DNA of 64,000 nucleotides from Corythucha ciliata (lineage: Eukaryota > Arthropoda > Insecta > Hemiptera > Tingidae). The stretch covers positions 37,944,001-38,008,000 of the forward strand of contig CM075943.1 in assembly GCA_038030265.1 (NCBI GenBank), in the 5' to 3' direction. Shown piece after piece: positions 54,341-64,000 of the stretch. Both the position numbers and the translations under genes were made by a program. Positions within the stretch are counted from its first letter, which is position 1; each line of letters opens with the position of its first letter. The notes beneath the pieces were generated by a model, which did not search any database, was not told where the DNA came from, and was given only the letters and a program-made list of their open reading frames with translations.

Positions 54341-55149
54341 GAGGGATCCATCACACGCCGCTAGAGAATCACACCCGGCGGGAACAAATGGAAGTACGAA
54401 GTCACGGGATAATCCCAAGCCTTGCGAGTGGGATGCTTGAAGTGTGTGACGGTATCCAAGGGGGAATCCCGTCAAGAAACGAGAAAGGTTTCTAAAGAAG
54501 AGGTTATGTTTCCATCCGAGTGATTTCAGTTTATTTCTTTTGGTGCCTCTTCGAATTATGTTATTTCGTTTTTAAGATGCAAATTACAATTATACATTTT
54601 ACTCTACGTCATTGAAAACGCTTACAACTCAAAGGTTTGAGTTTATGCTACGCATTTTCACGTATTTGAAGAATATTGTATGCTTGAGCATTTTATTTCG
54701 CCTACTTTTTGAATTGTTTATTTCAAAGAAATAATAAAAAGAATGTCCAGAGTTGCTTAACTGCCTTTTTTTTAAAACCCCGATTGTGATTGTGGTTTTT
54801 GCGATAACTTCCATCATCTTTGCCATTATTGGATCCAAAACTTTCGAGATATGCGATGTACTAAAATCAAAATAGTGAAAACGTACATCTAGCCTCATCC
54901 AAATCATCCCATTTCAAGAGGAAGGGGGTCTTTTTGGCACATAGTTGGCTCGTTTTGACTGAAAATTGATGTTATTATTGCATAACATACAATATTCTTG
55001 GATAACTCGAAAACGAAACGTTTTCGTGCCCTTTTTGATTGGAAGGTTTTGATAAGTGTGAAATTTCCCGCTGAATTGTCCTGGAAAAAAACCGAAGGCT
55101 TACCAAGATGAAAACTATTTATTTTTCTGTAAGCCATTATTGTCACTGA
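54341..55149. other. No gene or repeat recognised
   Basis: Short frames (54629-54907, 54904-55155) are unrecognised. Confidence 0.4.
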
Positions 55150-55335
55150 AGGCACGTTTACGCGGTTCTATCGCATTGCTCAAATCATGGAACACCACTC
55201 ATCGAATTGCTCATGCATCACGTTTAATCGAACATTTGACGAAGCAAGTCCATGGAAATTATTTTTATACTTACGTTTCAGTTTCATTGAATTCATGAAA
55301 TTGAGCAACGAGATTGAACCGTGAAAACACGCCTT
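55150..55335. mobile_element. GGCACGTTTACGCGG palindromic element, copy 2 (186 bp)
   Basis: The ends GGCACGTTTACGCGG and CGTGAAAACACGCC match in style, and ATTGCTCAAATCATGG with TTCATGAAATTGAGCAACGA match in sequence, the copy at 40488-40655. Confidence 0.7.
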
Positions 55336-56439
55336 GAAGTGTATTTATCAGTTAATTCACTTCCCTTTTTTACTCTCTGTCAAAATAAAAATTGCGGCGA
55401 ACGCGGAAGGAGACAGAATATTGCTTCAAAAACACATCAGTGCACTGAAAAATGGGTCTTATCAGCCAAGATAGGACATCTCGCGCGTTGCGGGTCCCAT
55501 CCCACGAAGAAAAAGTCGGTGTGACTATAGACCAGCCAAAGACTAAGGAAATCGACGGTAGCGCTACTGGCGCCGATTAGGATGTACTTTAACCCCCCCC
55601 CCCCCCCAGTTTTTTTGCACTCGATAGTTTTCAAGTTTCTATCGTTGAAATGAATGTCACATTTTGCCTCAACGTTATCATTCATTGATATTAAAGTAGG
55701 TATTCATGAGATGATTATTAATTTAATTACGTTGACAGCCAATATAATGCACTTTATTTCAGAAATAAGTAAAAGACCGTGAAGAAGGACTTTGGGAAGC
55801 CAAGCGAGGCGAATCATTTTTTCTGTTTTCGAATATTTTACCCGTCAGAAGGTAGCGAAACAGGCCAAGCCCGCCGACCGAGGCGACCGGTGTTTTCCAA
55901 TCTTAAGTTTTACGCATCGCGAAGGAAGCCGAACGAACGACCTCGGAGGGCTCGAGTGCGAGCCGGCCACTTTTCACCTCGCCTAAGAGGAAGAATAATC
56001 CTCGTCAAAAAAAGCGTCAAATTCGACTCTTTCACTGACAGTGCCATTCATTTAAAAGTTCGCGAGTTTTATATTAATGAAAAGCAATGCTCTTCTATTA
56101 AACTTTTCCACAGGGTGTTGTGAACTGCGGTAGAGAATCTCTGTCTGAGAATCTCAGTATCCACGCGTTTGCCCCCCCCCCCTCGATGCCAAGGTGTAGC
56201 CATTGATGGTGTGATGGTAACCGTAGTTAAAGCAGCCTGGACCTGTGGGCTTCACGGAAGGTTAGTAGTGGGTCCATTTCGAGCTCATTTCTTTTCAGTC
56301 ATCTGGGCTGTAAATGAAAGAAAAAGGAGCAACATGAACACAGGGGCCAGTTGCCCTTCCTTATACACTTGAAAGCACAGACTTAGTGGGACAGCTGCCA
56401 TCGAAAAGTTAAAATCTGGCAGGGGGGGGGGTCTTAATT
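55336..56439. other. No gene firmly recognised; G/C-rich frame at 55779-56123
   Basis: The frame at 55779-56123 (114 codons; SETGQARRPRRPVFSNLKFY..., basic) is open over a locally G/C-rich stretch. A second frame (55792-55986) is open over the same bases, which suggests composition rather than coding. A C15 run lies at 55593-55607 and a C run at 56172-56181. Confidence 0.35.
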
Positions 56440-57275
56440 TTGTTTCGTCAAGATGTCCTGCTGTCCTGGCTCAGAGCAGTAAACCACTTTCTCGGATTTC
56501 ACTCCCTAAAACACCAATATCGAGGCATTTTTGAGATGAAAACCAAGTTCGCCGGTTTTTGTCGCGATCAAAGAAATTTCACGCGGTGTGCGCCCAAAAC
56601 CAGAGACTTTTCACTTATTTGTTTTATCTGAAAAAAAAAAAAACGTTTTCCCGGATCTGGCTCACTCCGAAATAAGTTCCTCATATTTCACTCACTAAAA
56701 ACCAATTTTGCGGACTTTTCTTGCTAAAGACCCATTTTCACATGTTTTGACTAGAAAAAGTCAATTTACCGGATTTCGCTAACTAAAAAACCTATTTCGG
56801 GGATTTTTATTGCTGAAAAAAACAATCTCGTGGAGTTGCCTCATTCAAAAACCAATTTCGCGGATTATTCACAATAAGAAGCACATTTCCGCGCGTCCGA
56901 CTCACTAGAAAGACCACTTTAGTGGATTCCATAAAATAAAATTCGAGGATTTTCGTGGCTGTAAATCCAGTATTGTGGTGTTTGCCTAATTCAAAAACAA
57001 ATTTCGCGGTTTTGTGCACCAAAACGCCAATTTTTCTGGTTTTGCTTGTTACAGAAAACCGTTTTCTCACCTAAAACCCGCTATTTCGTGGGTATTGGCT
57101 TTCTCAAACTGCAATTGCGCGGATTTGCCTCATTAAAATGATTTGATTCATAATTTGGCTCACTAAAAACCTTTTTTTCCCCCAATTTTTGGCTTCGTAA
57201 AAATCCCAATTTTGCGAGTCTTTGCTTTAAAAAAAAGATGATTTGCCAGGTTTTGGCTCGCTAGAAATCCGGTTT
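56440..57275 (+). repeat. Degenerate minisatellite C
   Basis: Some twenty loose units of about 35-42 bp follow AAAACCAATTTCGCGG-ATTT, then TTGCCTCACT (for example at 56690-56735, 56840-56885 and 56990-57030). Divergence is high and no frame runs through. Confidence 0.6.
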
Positions 57276-57410
57276 TGGTGTACCTAATCGTTAGGATGAG
57301 GGTTGGTCAGACGTGTTTGCCACCTGCACCAGAGACTTATGGTGAGATCGAAATGCCAGATGCCAGCTCCGGGGGGAACTGGCTTCGTCCATGTCACGGA
57401 CCAAAGCTAA

Positions 57411-57536
57411 AGCCCTGTTCACACGATGCAATGTTTGAAGCTACATTGCATGCTGTAAGTTCCTTGGTAGTGACCGGATGTTTTTGAAAATCAAGCATGC
57501 AATATAGCTTCACACATTGCATCGTGTGAACAGGGC
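57411..57536. mobile_element. AGCCCTGTTCACACGATGC palindromic element (126 bp)
   Basis: AGCCCTGTTCACACGATGCA and ATGTTTGAAGCTACATTGCA are inverted at the right (TGCAATATAGCTTCACACAT, TGCATCGTGTGAACAGGGCT). Confidence 0.8.
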
Positions 57537-58486
57537 TGAAAAGTATATTCAATTTATTTATATTAAAGTATTTCAATTGAACGTAGTAGGCTTCAATAAC
57601 AGATTTGTCGAGCAAGCGGGTTCTCGTTTTCATGGTTGAAGACGCGTTTTGAGAAAGCACGGCCTCCCGGTCCTAAAGCCAAAAATATGAATCATACCAA
57701 GGATAACGATGCGTGGGTTGTAGAATAAATGGGAAAATATCATGTTGGCTTACTCACTTCGGCAACTCAGCCGCATAGCTTCGAAAGGAATTACACAAAC
57801 ACTAAAATACATGGTACGTTTGAATATCGACGCATCCGCCAAAGGATCGAACGAAAAGTGAAAAATTTTAGTATTTGAGCACGAAAAATACGGATTATTC
57901 CTGACAAAATTTAACAAATCAAAACATCTACCAATTTTAATCAGACAGATCAGTGTACCGCGATCCCTGAGCGATAAGAAGTTTCAAAGGTTTAGGAGGT
58001 AAACGGCTGTACAATGGAAGGGGTAGGGGGAAGCTCTCAGTGAGAACTTGGATGGAGATTCGATGTTCTTCAATCTTTGGCTGGGCTATAGAGTAACTAG
58101 AAATTTAAGTCGAACAAATATTGCCTTGCCTGTAATTCAGACTGAAACTCGTAAAAGATCAGCGTTATATGTTGCTTATAAATTTTGTTACATTCACTGC
58201 AATACACTAGTGTGATGTAATTTTCCACCCGTCTCTCTGATTTTAAACATATTTTTATGGAGAGGACGTGGCACTACACTTGTGTAGTGTGTTGAATGGA
58301 AATCGCTATAAGTATGAGGGAAGAGAAAGATGAATTCCCTTGTCCCTTCCATGCAATTCTCAACACGATCGAGGCTATTCGATTGTTTCGTTCCCCAGCG
58401 GTCGATATGTCCTACTGACTCTATCGTAGCTGACTGTGTATTGCCTAGATAGTTATACTAAAATGTTTCATACGAAGCCCTCAGGT
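57537..58486. other. No gene recognised
   Basis: AATACACTAGTGTGATG at 58201 and CACTACACTTGTGTAGTG at 58272 form a weak inverted pair. Nothing else. Confidence 0.4.
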
Positions 58487-58640
58487 CTTTTCACTTTTCG
58501 AGATCGATACTGAGACTTTCGAGACCGAGACTAACGAGATCGATACCGACTTACTATGGTCGAGACCGATATCGATACCATCTTTTCAGAACCGAGACCG
58601 ATACCACTCAAGTCTCGTATCGGTCTCGTGAAACACTAGA
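58487..58640. repeat. CGAGAC/CGATAC hexamer repeat, copy 2
   Basis: Mixed CGAGACCGAGAC, CGATACCGAC and GATATCGATACC units end with the inverse GTCTCGTATCGGTCTCGTGAA. See 54006. Confidence 0.6.
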
Positions 58641-58685
58641 AGGAATGGGAACTCTGGATAGGTAATCGACGTTCAACTCTTTTAA

Positions 58686-58807
58686 GCCGCCTTCACATGC
58701 AAGCTTTAAAAAGCTGAGCTGTGGGCTTCAACTAATCATAGCGCGGAGCACTCTGATTGGTTGAAGCCCACAGCTCAGCTTTTTGAAGCTTGCATGTAAA
58801 GCCGCCT
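58686..58807. mobile_element. GCCGCCTTCACATGCAAGC palindromic element (~122 bp)
   Basis: GCCTTCACATGCAAGCTT, AAAAAGCTGAGCTGTGGGCT and TCAACTAATCA are inverted at the right. TTAA lies on both sides (58682-58685 and 58808-58811). Its arms resemble the right part of the foldback at 24918-26378. Confidence 0.8.
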
Positions 58808-58978
58808 TTAACAATCAGATTTGATCGTGTGTGGGGCCATGTTTGAAGGTTTGAAGGTTTGACATCACGTTTGACGGTTTTCAGTCACTGCCAGAAAATT
58901 TGCTCTCAAAACATTTGGTTTGACAAACATGTTTGATCGTGTGTGTGTGTTTCAAACCATCAAACCTTCAAACCACAA
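58808..58978. repeat. GTTTGAAGGTTTGA-type tandem and inverted motifs
   Basis: TTTGATCGTGTGTGGGGCC at 58821 and TTTGATCGTGTGTGTGTG at 58932 are direct repeats. GTTTGAAGGTTTGAAGGTTT (58842) and AAACCATCAAACCTTCAAAC (58952) are inverted. This is probably another worn palindrome. Confidence 0.5.
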
Positions 58979-59431
58979 AGAAAAACGCTGCGAATTATCG
59001 AACAATGCCTTATTATTTCGACTGTTTATGGGTTTATTATTCATCGATGTAGTCAAATCCGGCTTGAAATTACATGAAAATCGACACCCCACACCCCTAT
59101 GATCCCAAATCCTTTGAAAATCCCCATTTTGGACCCGCTTTTGGCCCATAAAACCCCAGGGAGTTATTTGATCAAACTGATCAGATGTTAGGACCAACTA
59201 GACCCCAAATCGAGTCTATGTGCGAAAGAACGAGTTTTTTCGAGCAATCCTAGGGCAAGATATGGGCCATATCCGGGCCGGACGGCGGACGGACATTTTT
59301 TTTTTTTTTTTTTTTTGCAGATTTGGATTCTACGCACTTTGAAACGTAAAACTACAAATTTTGAGGGAGGGTCAAAAAATTTTTTTGCGATACGATTACA
59401 AAGACTTATTATTGAGAAATAATAAGCCAAA
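58979..59431 (-). repeat. ~430 bp dispersed repeat, copy 2
   Basis: Nearly identical to 46733-47162. Its left edge abuts AAACCACAAAG and its right edge abuts GGGTATTTGGG; the two copies share no flanking sequence. Confidence 0.88.
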
Positions 59432-59602
59432 AGGGTATTTGGGTGATTTTTATGAGAATGAAAAAATTGGTTTTTCATAATAATCCTTTGACTAAATATT
59501 GGGTGTTTCACGAGGAAAGGACATACTTTCCTGGAAACATGGAGCATACTTGCACACTTTACGTCTATAAGATAGACGATAAGAAAAAATAATATATTTA
59601 TA

Positions 59603-59706
59603 AGAAATCTCTGAGCACATCTCAGCTCTTCCAAGAGATTTGCGTGGCCAAAGTACCTCTTTTCATGAGCCATTGTTTGGTCCACGTAGACCTTTTCTTC
59701 TTCCTG
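59603..59706 (-). pseudogene. Fragment like the N-terminus of a PIF/Harbinger transposase
   Basis: The minus strand reads KKRSTWTKQWLMKRG in one frame and then GHANLLEELRCAQRFL in another. The pattern W-x2-x-W-L-x3-R...G...LL-x-EL-R is typical of the start of HARBI1-like transposases, which act with a partner protein to cut PIF/Harbinger ends. Nothing of the DDE domain is found. The break is a one-base shift near 59650. The match rests on a short motif read by eye. Confidence 0.4.
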
Positions 59707-60072
59707 TGGGCTTTATTTTGCGGCTTCGGTCCTGATAAGGCAATAAAAATAACTCAAATGTTTAATATCCATACTTAAACATATTATGAACGCAAAATGA
59801 GCGCTGCTGAGCTTCGTAATCAAACGCTGACGAAAAAACATTTCAAACACGTGAGTGATTAAATTGGATACATAGGGGTCCAAGTGCCAAGGTAAAAATA
59901 CTAAAGAGGGTTGCTCTTAATTTTCAACCAATTATTATTGTTTGTGCCATGACGACATGGGATGACAAATTTTTAAAAAATTAGCAGGTGGGACTTTTTT
60001 CAATAAAACAAAATTATCAACATTTCTGGGGCTGCTTTTTAAATTGGGAGAACTAAGCATTATTGCCTGCAG

Positions 60073-60152
60073 GACAATGTTCCTGTGAAAGAAGTGATTG
60101 CAGGGCCCCTACGTGTAATGGTTGGGGCAAAGAAAACTGCTGCAGGTGCCGG
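60073..60152 (+). CDS. Possible cysteine-rich exon, very uncertain
   Basis: An acceptor-like ATTGCCTGCAG precedes and a donor-like GG|GTAACA follows an 80 nt segment. One frame reads CSCERSDCRAPTCNGWGKEN then CCRCR (spacing C-x-C-x4-C-x4-C-x7-CC-x-C). Cysteine frameworks like this occur in small secreted peptides. No family was recognised, and neighbouring exons were not found. Confidence 0.2.
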
Positions 60153-60402
60153 GTAACATCTCAGTTAGGAAACTTTTAGAAATTCTTTTAAGATAGAGCT
60201 AAGTTCAGCAATTTTTTCGTTCCACTCATCAACGTAGAGACCTCGCCACCGTTCCAATTAACAATAATAAAAATAAGCGCTCCGAAACACTTGGCTTCGT
60301 ATTAAGGGTTCTCGGCGGTATTTGTACAACAAACCGCACATCGACCAATAGCTCGTATGGTGAGGGTGTGAATCGCCCTACTCCATCCTGGGTGTGCGGC
60401 CA

Positions 60403-60531
60403 GGGGCCTTAGTATGAACGGCCGGGAAAAAAGCCGCACGCGGGATCCAAGGACGCCAAATAAGAAATAACATTATCCCGCCATAGCAATCACGTCTAGC
60501 GGCATTTTCGCACGAGTTTGTACTGAGGCTG
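60403..60531. mobile_element. GGGGCCTTAGTATGAACGG palindrome, worn right end
   Basis: It matches 46143-46273 along its length: GGGCCTTAGTATGAACGGCC, ATCCAAGGACGCC, TTATCCCGCCATAGCAA and GCGGCATTTTCGCACG. The terminal GGCC at the right is lost. Confidence 0.72.
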
Positions 60532-63500
60532 ATGAGGCAAACAAATTTCTCAATATCGACAGTGATTGAATACGGCTAGGTTCGAGGCCGGGATTCTGGT
60601 CGAAGGACACCATTAATACTAAAATATTAAATTACTTATATTTTTATACATGACAGGGAACACTTTTAAACTTCAGCTTTATTGTCTAACCTATCTAAGA
60701 TATATGCTCGTGAGCGTGATTGTCGCGGGCAGCAGGGAAGCCCTTCCTTGCTCACTCATGAAGCTTACTGGTCGTTTCTCACTGATACACATAATAAACT
60801 AGCCCGTCACTGCGCCGAGTGCTGTCTGTATTGAATACACGGGGCTTCACGTGGTACGTATCAATTAACTGGGCCTTAAAACGGTATACATAAGGTCTAA
60901 GGAACGACTCCGCCAAATTATATCGCTTTTAAAAAAATTTGCTTGATCTACAAAGAAATTCCAAGGGAGAAACCATGGGAGGGGAAGCTTCATATTTGAA
61001 GTTTGGTCCCTCATTAATTTTTTTACTCCCGTGACGTCAATTTTGACAAAAATTTCCTTAGTTACGAGCATACCTCTGTAAGTCTATTTACCTTGTCCAA
61101 GTGCAGCTTCGACGTCACTCAACGCACCTATATGACGTAATTTTAATTAATAGAACAATTATTGTATATTCCCGTTGATGTTGAGCCACTGATTCAGTCA
61201 CAAAATTGACATTTAGTTGATCCGTGTTTGATAATGGTGTGGTATTCTAAGGGAATACAGTTATAGGAAATAGCTTAAATATACGTAAATTCATTTGTCT
61301 TTGGACTTCTTGGAGTTTCTTGCATAGTTTACGACCTGGCAACGTAATCTGGAAAACAGTATCATCCTCATAATACTATCATTTACACAGCCCAACTGGT
61401 GGCTATAAATATATCCAGCAAACCTCGAATTAGTGTTCACTGACCAAAACGTACGCGAAATAAAAAAGATTAAAGCTGTACCTAACTTCTGCTAACTACC
61501 AATTTCATTTGCCCTGTGAGAATAAAAGTTAATTTAGAGATTTTTTAGCCTTCTGTACTTTTCTCTCCGGTGATTAGTTTTATTGTGTTTTTTTTCCTCC
61601 TCGTTCCATCTAAGGCTTCATAAATATTTATGAGATTTCACGTCATTCGAGGAAATAATTTTCTCGAATGAGCCTTTAAATTTTGATAAAAAATGGCGTG
61701 AAAAGAGGAGAAAAAACAGAAGCGCGTTGCGATAAGTATTCGATGAATTTGAAACGTTCCTAAGCCTGTTCATAGACTTAATCATCGCATAGACCAGAAA
61801 TGCTTCTTTAAAGAGTCTCCCGAGGCTTTACACGTTAAGTAATTTTCCGATGGAAACTCTGTCGCAAATTGGCAATCTAAAAAAGTAAACATCTGGAAGA
61901 GTAAATTGTTTGCGATAACAGAGAGGGGTGGTTGCTGCTTGATGCTAGTGAAGGTTAAAGACGTGGACGCGGGTTGGATGAAACTTTCAATGGGTTTTAC
62001 AGTGAAGGATTAAGCGTAAAATACAAAATTAATCGACGAATAGAAATAAAACTATGTATATTTACGAGGATTTCGTTTTTTTTGTTTTTCAAAGTTTGAC
62101 GCCGGAAAATAAAATAAAGTGCTAAACTTGGAAGTAAAACAGCCACGCATCACTGGAAAAGGGGAAGTGGTTTGACAATGAATCTTTCAAGAGCAATAAG
62201 ACACCCAAGTGAAGTGGTTGGCTTTCCTTTATCCTATAAATAAATGTCTTCGTTCTGCTACACCAATAAGAGTTTGAAAGTCAGGATAACCACCCTTTTT
62301 TCACGGGGAACAGCCCGAGAGTGACACAGAGAAGTTAGAGTCTTTTTAGTAGGTCTGGGAACACACAACTTACTCCGCTCTTGTCTCTATTCTCTTTCCG
62401 TAGACTCTCTAGAGGATATAAGGAATAGCGGAAAAGAGGTTTGAGAGGCATTGCCTCTTCGCGTCAGTTTAAGAGAATTGTTACCTACGTTAAGTTGCAT
62501 CACTTTGGGCTTCCCGCGTTCAACTTGGTAATAATGATGTTCGACTCATTGCCGACTCATAATCTACTATAAAAACCATTGCTTTAAAAAGCTCACTATA
62601 TGCTGCAAGTTTCCTCAACACGTGGTATACCTTGAAAAAGCTTACTACTTTCCTTAATTTCACATTGAGCAGAGAGCTCCAAACCTTGCTTAAAAATTGG
62701 ATGTTACGACCATAAAAATTGATCAAGGAACAAAACCTCTTGATTAAGACTAATGAAATCGGTCTAATGAGTATTTATGGTACATGAACTAAAGTTAAAA
62801 TCGATGAGCTTGGGGCGCAACAGAACATGCAAATTGAACACGAAGAACACCGCGCTTAAATGTTGTTCCAGTAGGGATCATTGAATTTCATATGCAGCAT
62901 GTTAATGAAGTCAAGGTTCATTTTCTCTGTTCGTACGCACCGACAAACTTTTGTAGAAGTTAATTATAATTCCTTATTGAGTTTTTAATGCAGAAAAAGC
63001 ATCCCTGTAGTGAATGAATTTAAAAAAAAACTCCTCCAATTTTCATCGTCACAGAATTCGGAGAGTGTAACTACTTTTTTATGTCAGCAGAAAACATTTT
63101 TACCTGAGTCCGGAGTCTGGAGGCATGCAATACATATATTTAAGACACGGCGTTTTATTTTTCTCTATTCTAGCAATATCATTGTATTCTATAAAACACG
63201 TGCCTGTTGAGTTCCTTGACAGTGATTATATCGACGCGACAATTCATCAGGTGGACGCTTTGAATGAGAGATGCACATTAAAGCGAAAGCTCCCAACTCC
63301 CCATCCGCAATACAGACAATGGGAGATATGAACGAGGCTCTTGTTCTCCAGTGCCACATCACTGTTCGTATTATCAAGTTTTCTGCTTTAACTGTTCAAG
63401 TCCCACTGCATGTGAGTCAAAATGCGTTCAATGCGAGCGATCATTCTAGCGTACACAATATACATGTTGTAACGCCATTTTTCAAATTTTATACTTTTGT

Positions 63501-64000
63501 TCTTGCACCAAAGAGATTATCCTACCAGGAGAATGACCTCAGCGTCATAATCGAAAAGACAGCTCTTCCCGAGTAGATAAGAAGAGAAAAGTGCGAGAAA
63601 AGCAAAGAAATCCCGCGTGCTCTATCGCTCATGCCAGGGTTTCTCTGCGGAGTAGAAAGGGGCGAGGGAAGAAAGACACGCCATCGCCACTTCTCAGCCA
63701 TATTCTCCGAAATTATTTGTTTACGAAAATTGTTCTTGTGGCCGTGGCTTTGTGTGCATGGAGGACGTAATGAAATAACGTAGACATTTCACCAGTGAAT
63801 CTCTTAAAACACTTCAAACATTTCGCACTAGTAGTTCAAATTAATTATCACGTCCTCAGATGATAGCTCACCCCCACACCCCTTCGCCATCGGTGAAGTT
63901 GCGAAATGTCAACGATCTGATGGGGAGAGAAATCGGGACCGAGCAAACAAAACATGGGGTTGAATAATTCCTGGTCGCCGCGGTGACTTGGTGGTCTAAA
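60532..64000. other. Quiet AT-rich region, no gene recognised
   Basis: I see no clear repeats. The frame at 63271-63576 (101 codons, starting HIKAKAPNSPSAIQTMGDMN) and those at 62520-62726 and 63010-63331 match nothing known to me. TACGAGCATACCTCTGTAAG at 61056 recalls 42853. This could be unique host intergenic or intronic sequence. Confidence 0.45.

Noticed and set aside
55779..56123. 114-codon basic frame as a gene
   Set aside because: Another frame is open over the same G/C-rich bases and no domain is seen. I left it as a note only.
59188..59685. 165-codon minus frame as one gene
   Set aside because: It runs through the right part of the dispersed repeat and a poly-T run, and only partly overlaps the Harbinger-like motif, which also needs another frame.
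1..64000. rRNA genes, bacterial genes or an organelle insert
   Set aside because: No conserved rRNA blocks, operon layout or organelle-like genes were seen on either strand.

Overview
This window looks like nuclear DNA of an invertebrate animal, most likely an arthropod, and almost all of it is accessory, repeat-derived sequence. The signs are three decayed non-LTR retrotransposons, one solo LTR, tens of short inverted-repeat (MITE-like) elements, several degenerate 30-45 bp minisatellites, and no operons, ribosome binding sites or long host reading frames. An insect (perhaps a hemipteran) is a guess from the style of the elements; nothing here proves it. I recognise no complete host gene. 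A few short segments with good splice signals are listed as weak exon candidates.

Layout. 0-8 kb: mostly featureless AT-rich DNA with a few MITEs, including a 265 bp hAT-like MITE with a clean 8 bp target duplication at 3.4 kb. 8.5-11.9 kb: a degenerate ~36 bp minisatellite interrupted by a 5'-truncated non-LTR retrotransposon (8581-10821, minus strand). 13.7-18.2 kb: Penelope-like tail motifs, then a large foldback whose loop is a 30 bp tandem array with higher-order periodicity. 19.9-21.4 kb: a Jockey-type retrotransposon fossil broken by a nested palindromic element and a tRNA-like unit. 21.6-26.4 kb: a dense field of palindromic elements, several back to back or nested. 29-32.8 kb: a hAT-like MITE holding a MULE-like MITE, a long degenerate array holding a solo LTR, and another Penelope-like tail motif. 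33.9-35.2 kb: MITEs, one of which preserves the empty site of the 3.4 kb insertion. 38.8-42.3 kb: further palindromes and a local duplication. 42.9-45.6 kb: a CAGGGTG-ended element split by a second non-LTR retrotransposon, which itself carries an inserted 3' end of its own family. 46.1-49.4 kb: two multi-level nests of MITEs. 52-64 kb: scattered MITEs, a candidate solo LTR, a degenerate array at 56.4-57.3 kb, a hexamer-rich CGAGAC/CGATAC repeat in two places, and a fragment resembling the start of a PIF/Harbinger transposase. The last 3.4 kb is quiet.

How the parts relate. Target duplications sort the MITEs into groups. CATGGAGG elements have 8 bp duplications (hAT-like). CAAGGTGAC elements have 9 bp duplications (MULE-like). 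A large set of otherwise unrelated palindromes with G/C-rich GGCC-like ends has 3 bp duplications such as TTA, TAT, TAA or CAG (PIF/Harbinger-like). No complete transposase or reverse transcriptase is present, so every element here would depend on enzymes encoded elsewhere. The nesting gives a relative order of insertions at several places. All coordinates were read by eye, and boundaries not fixed by a target duplication may be off by some bases.
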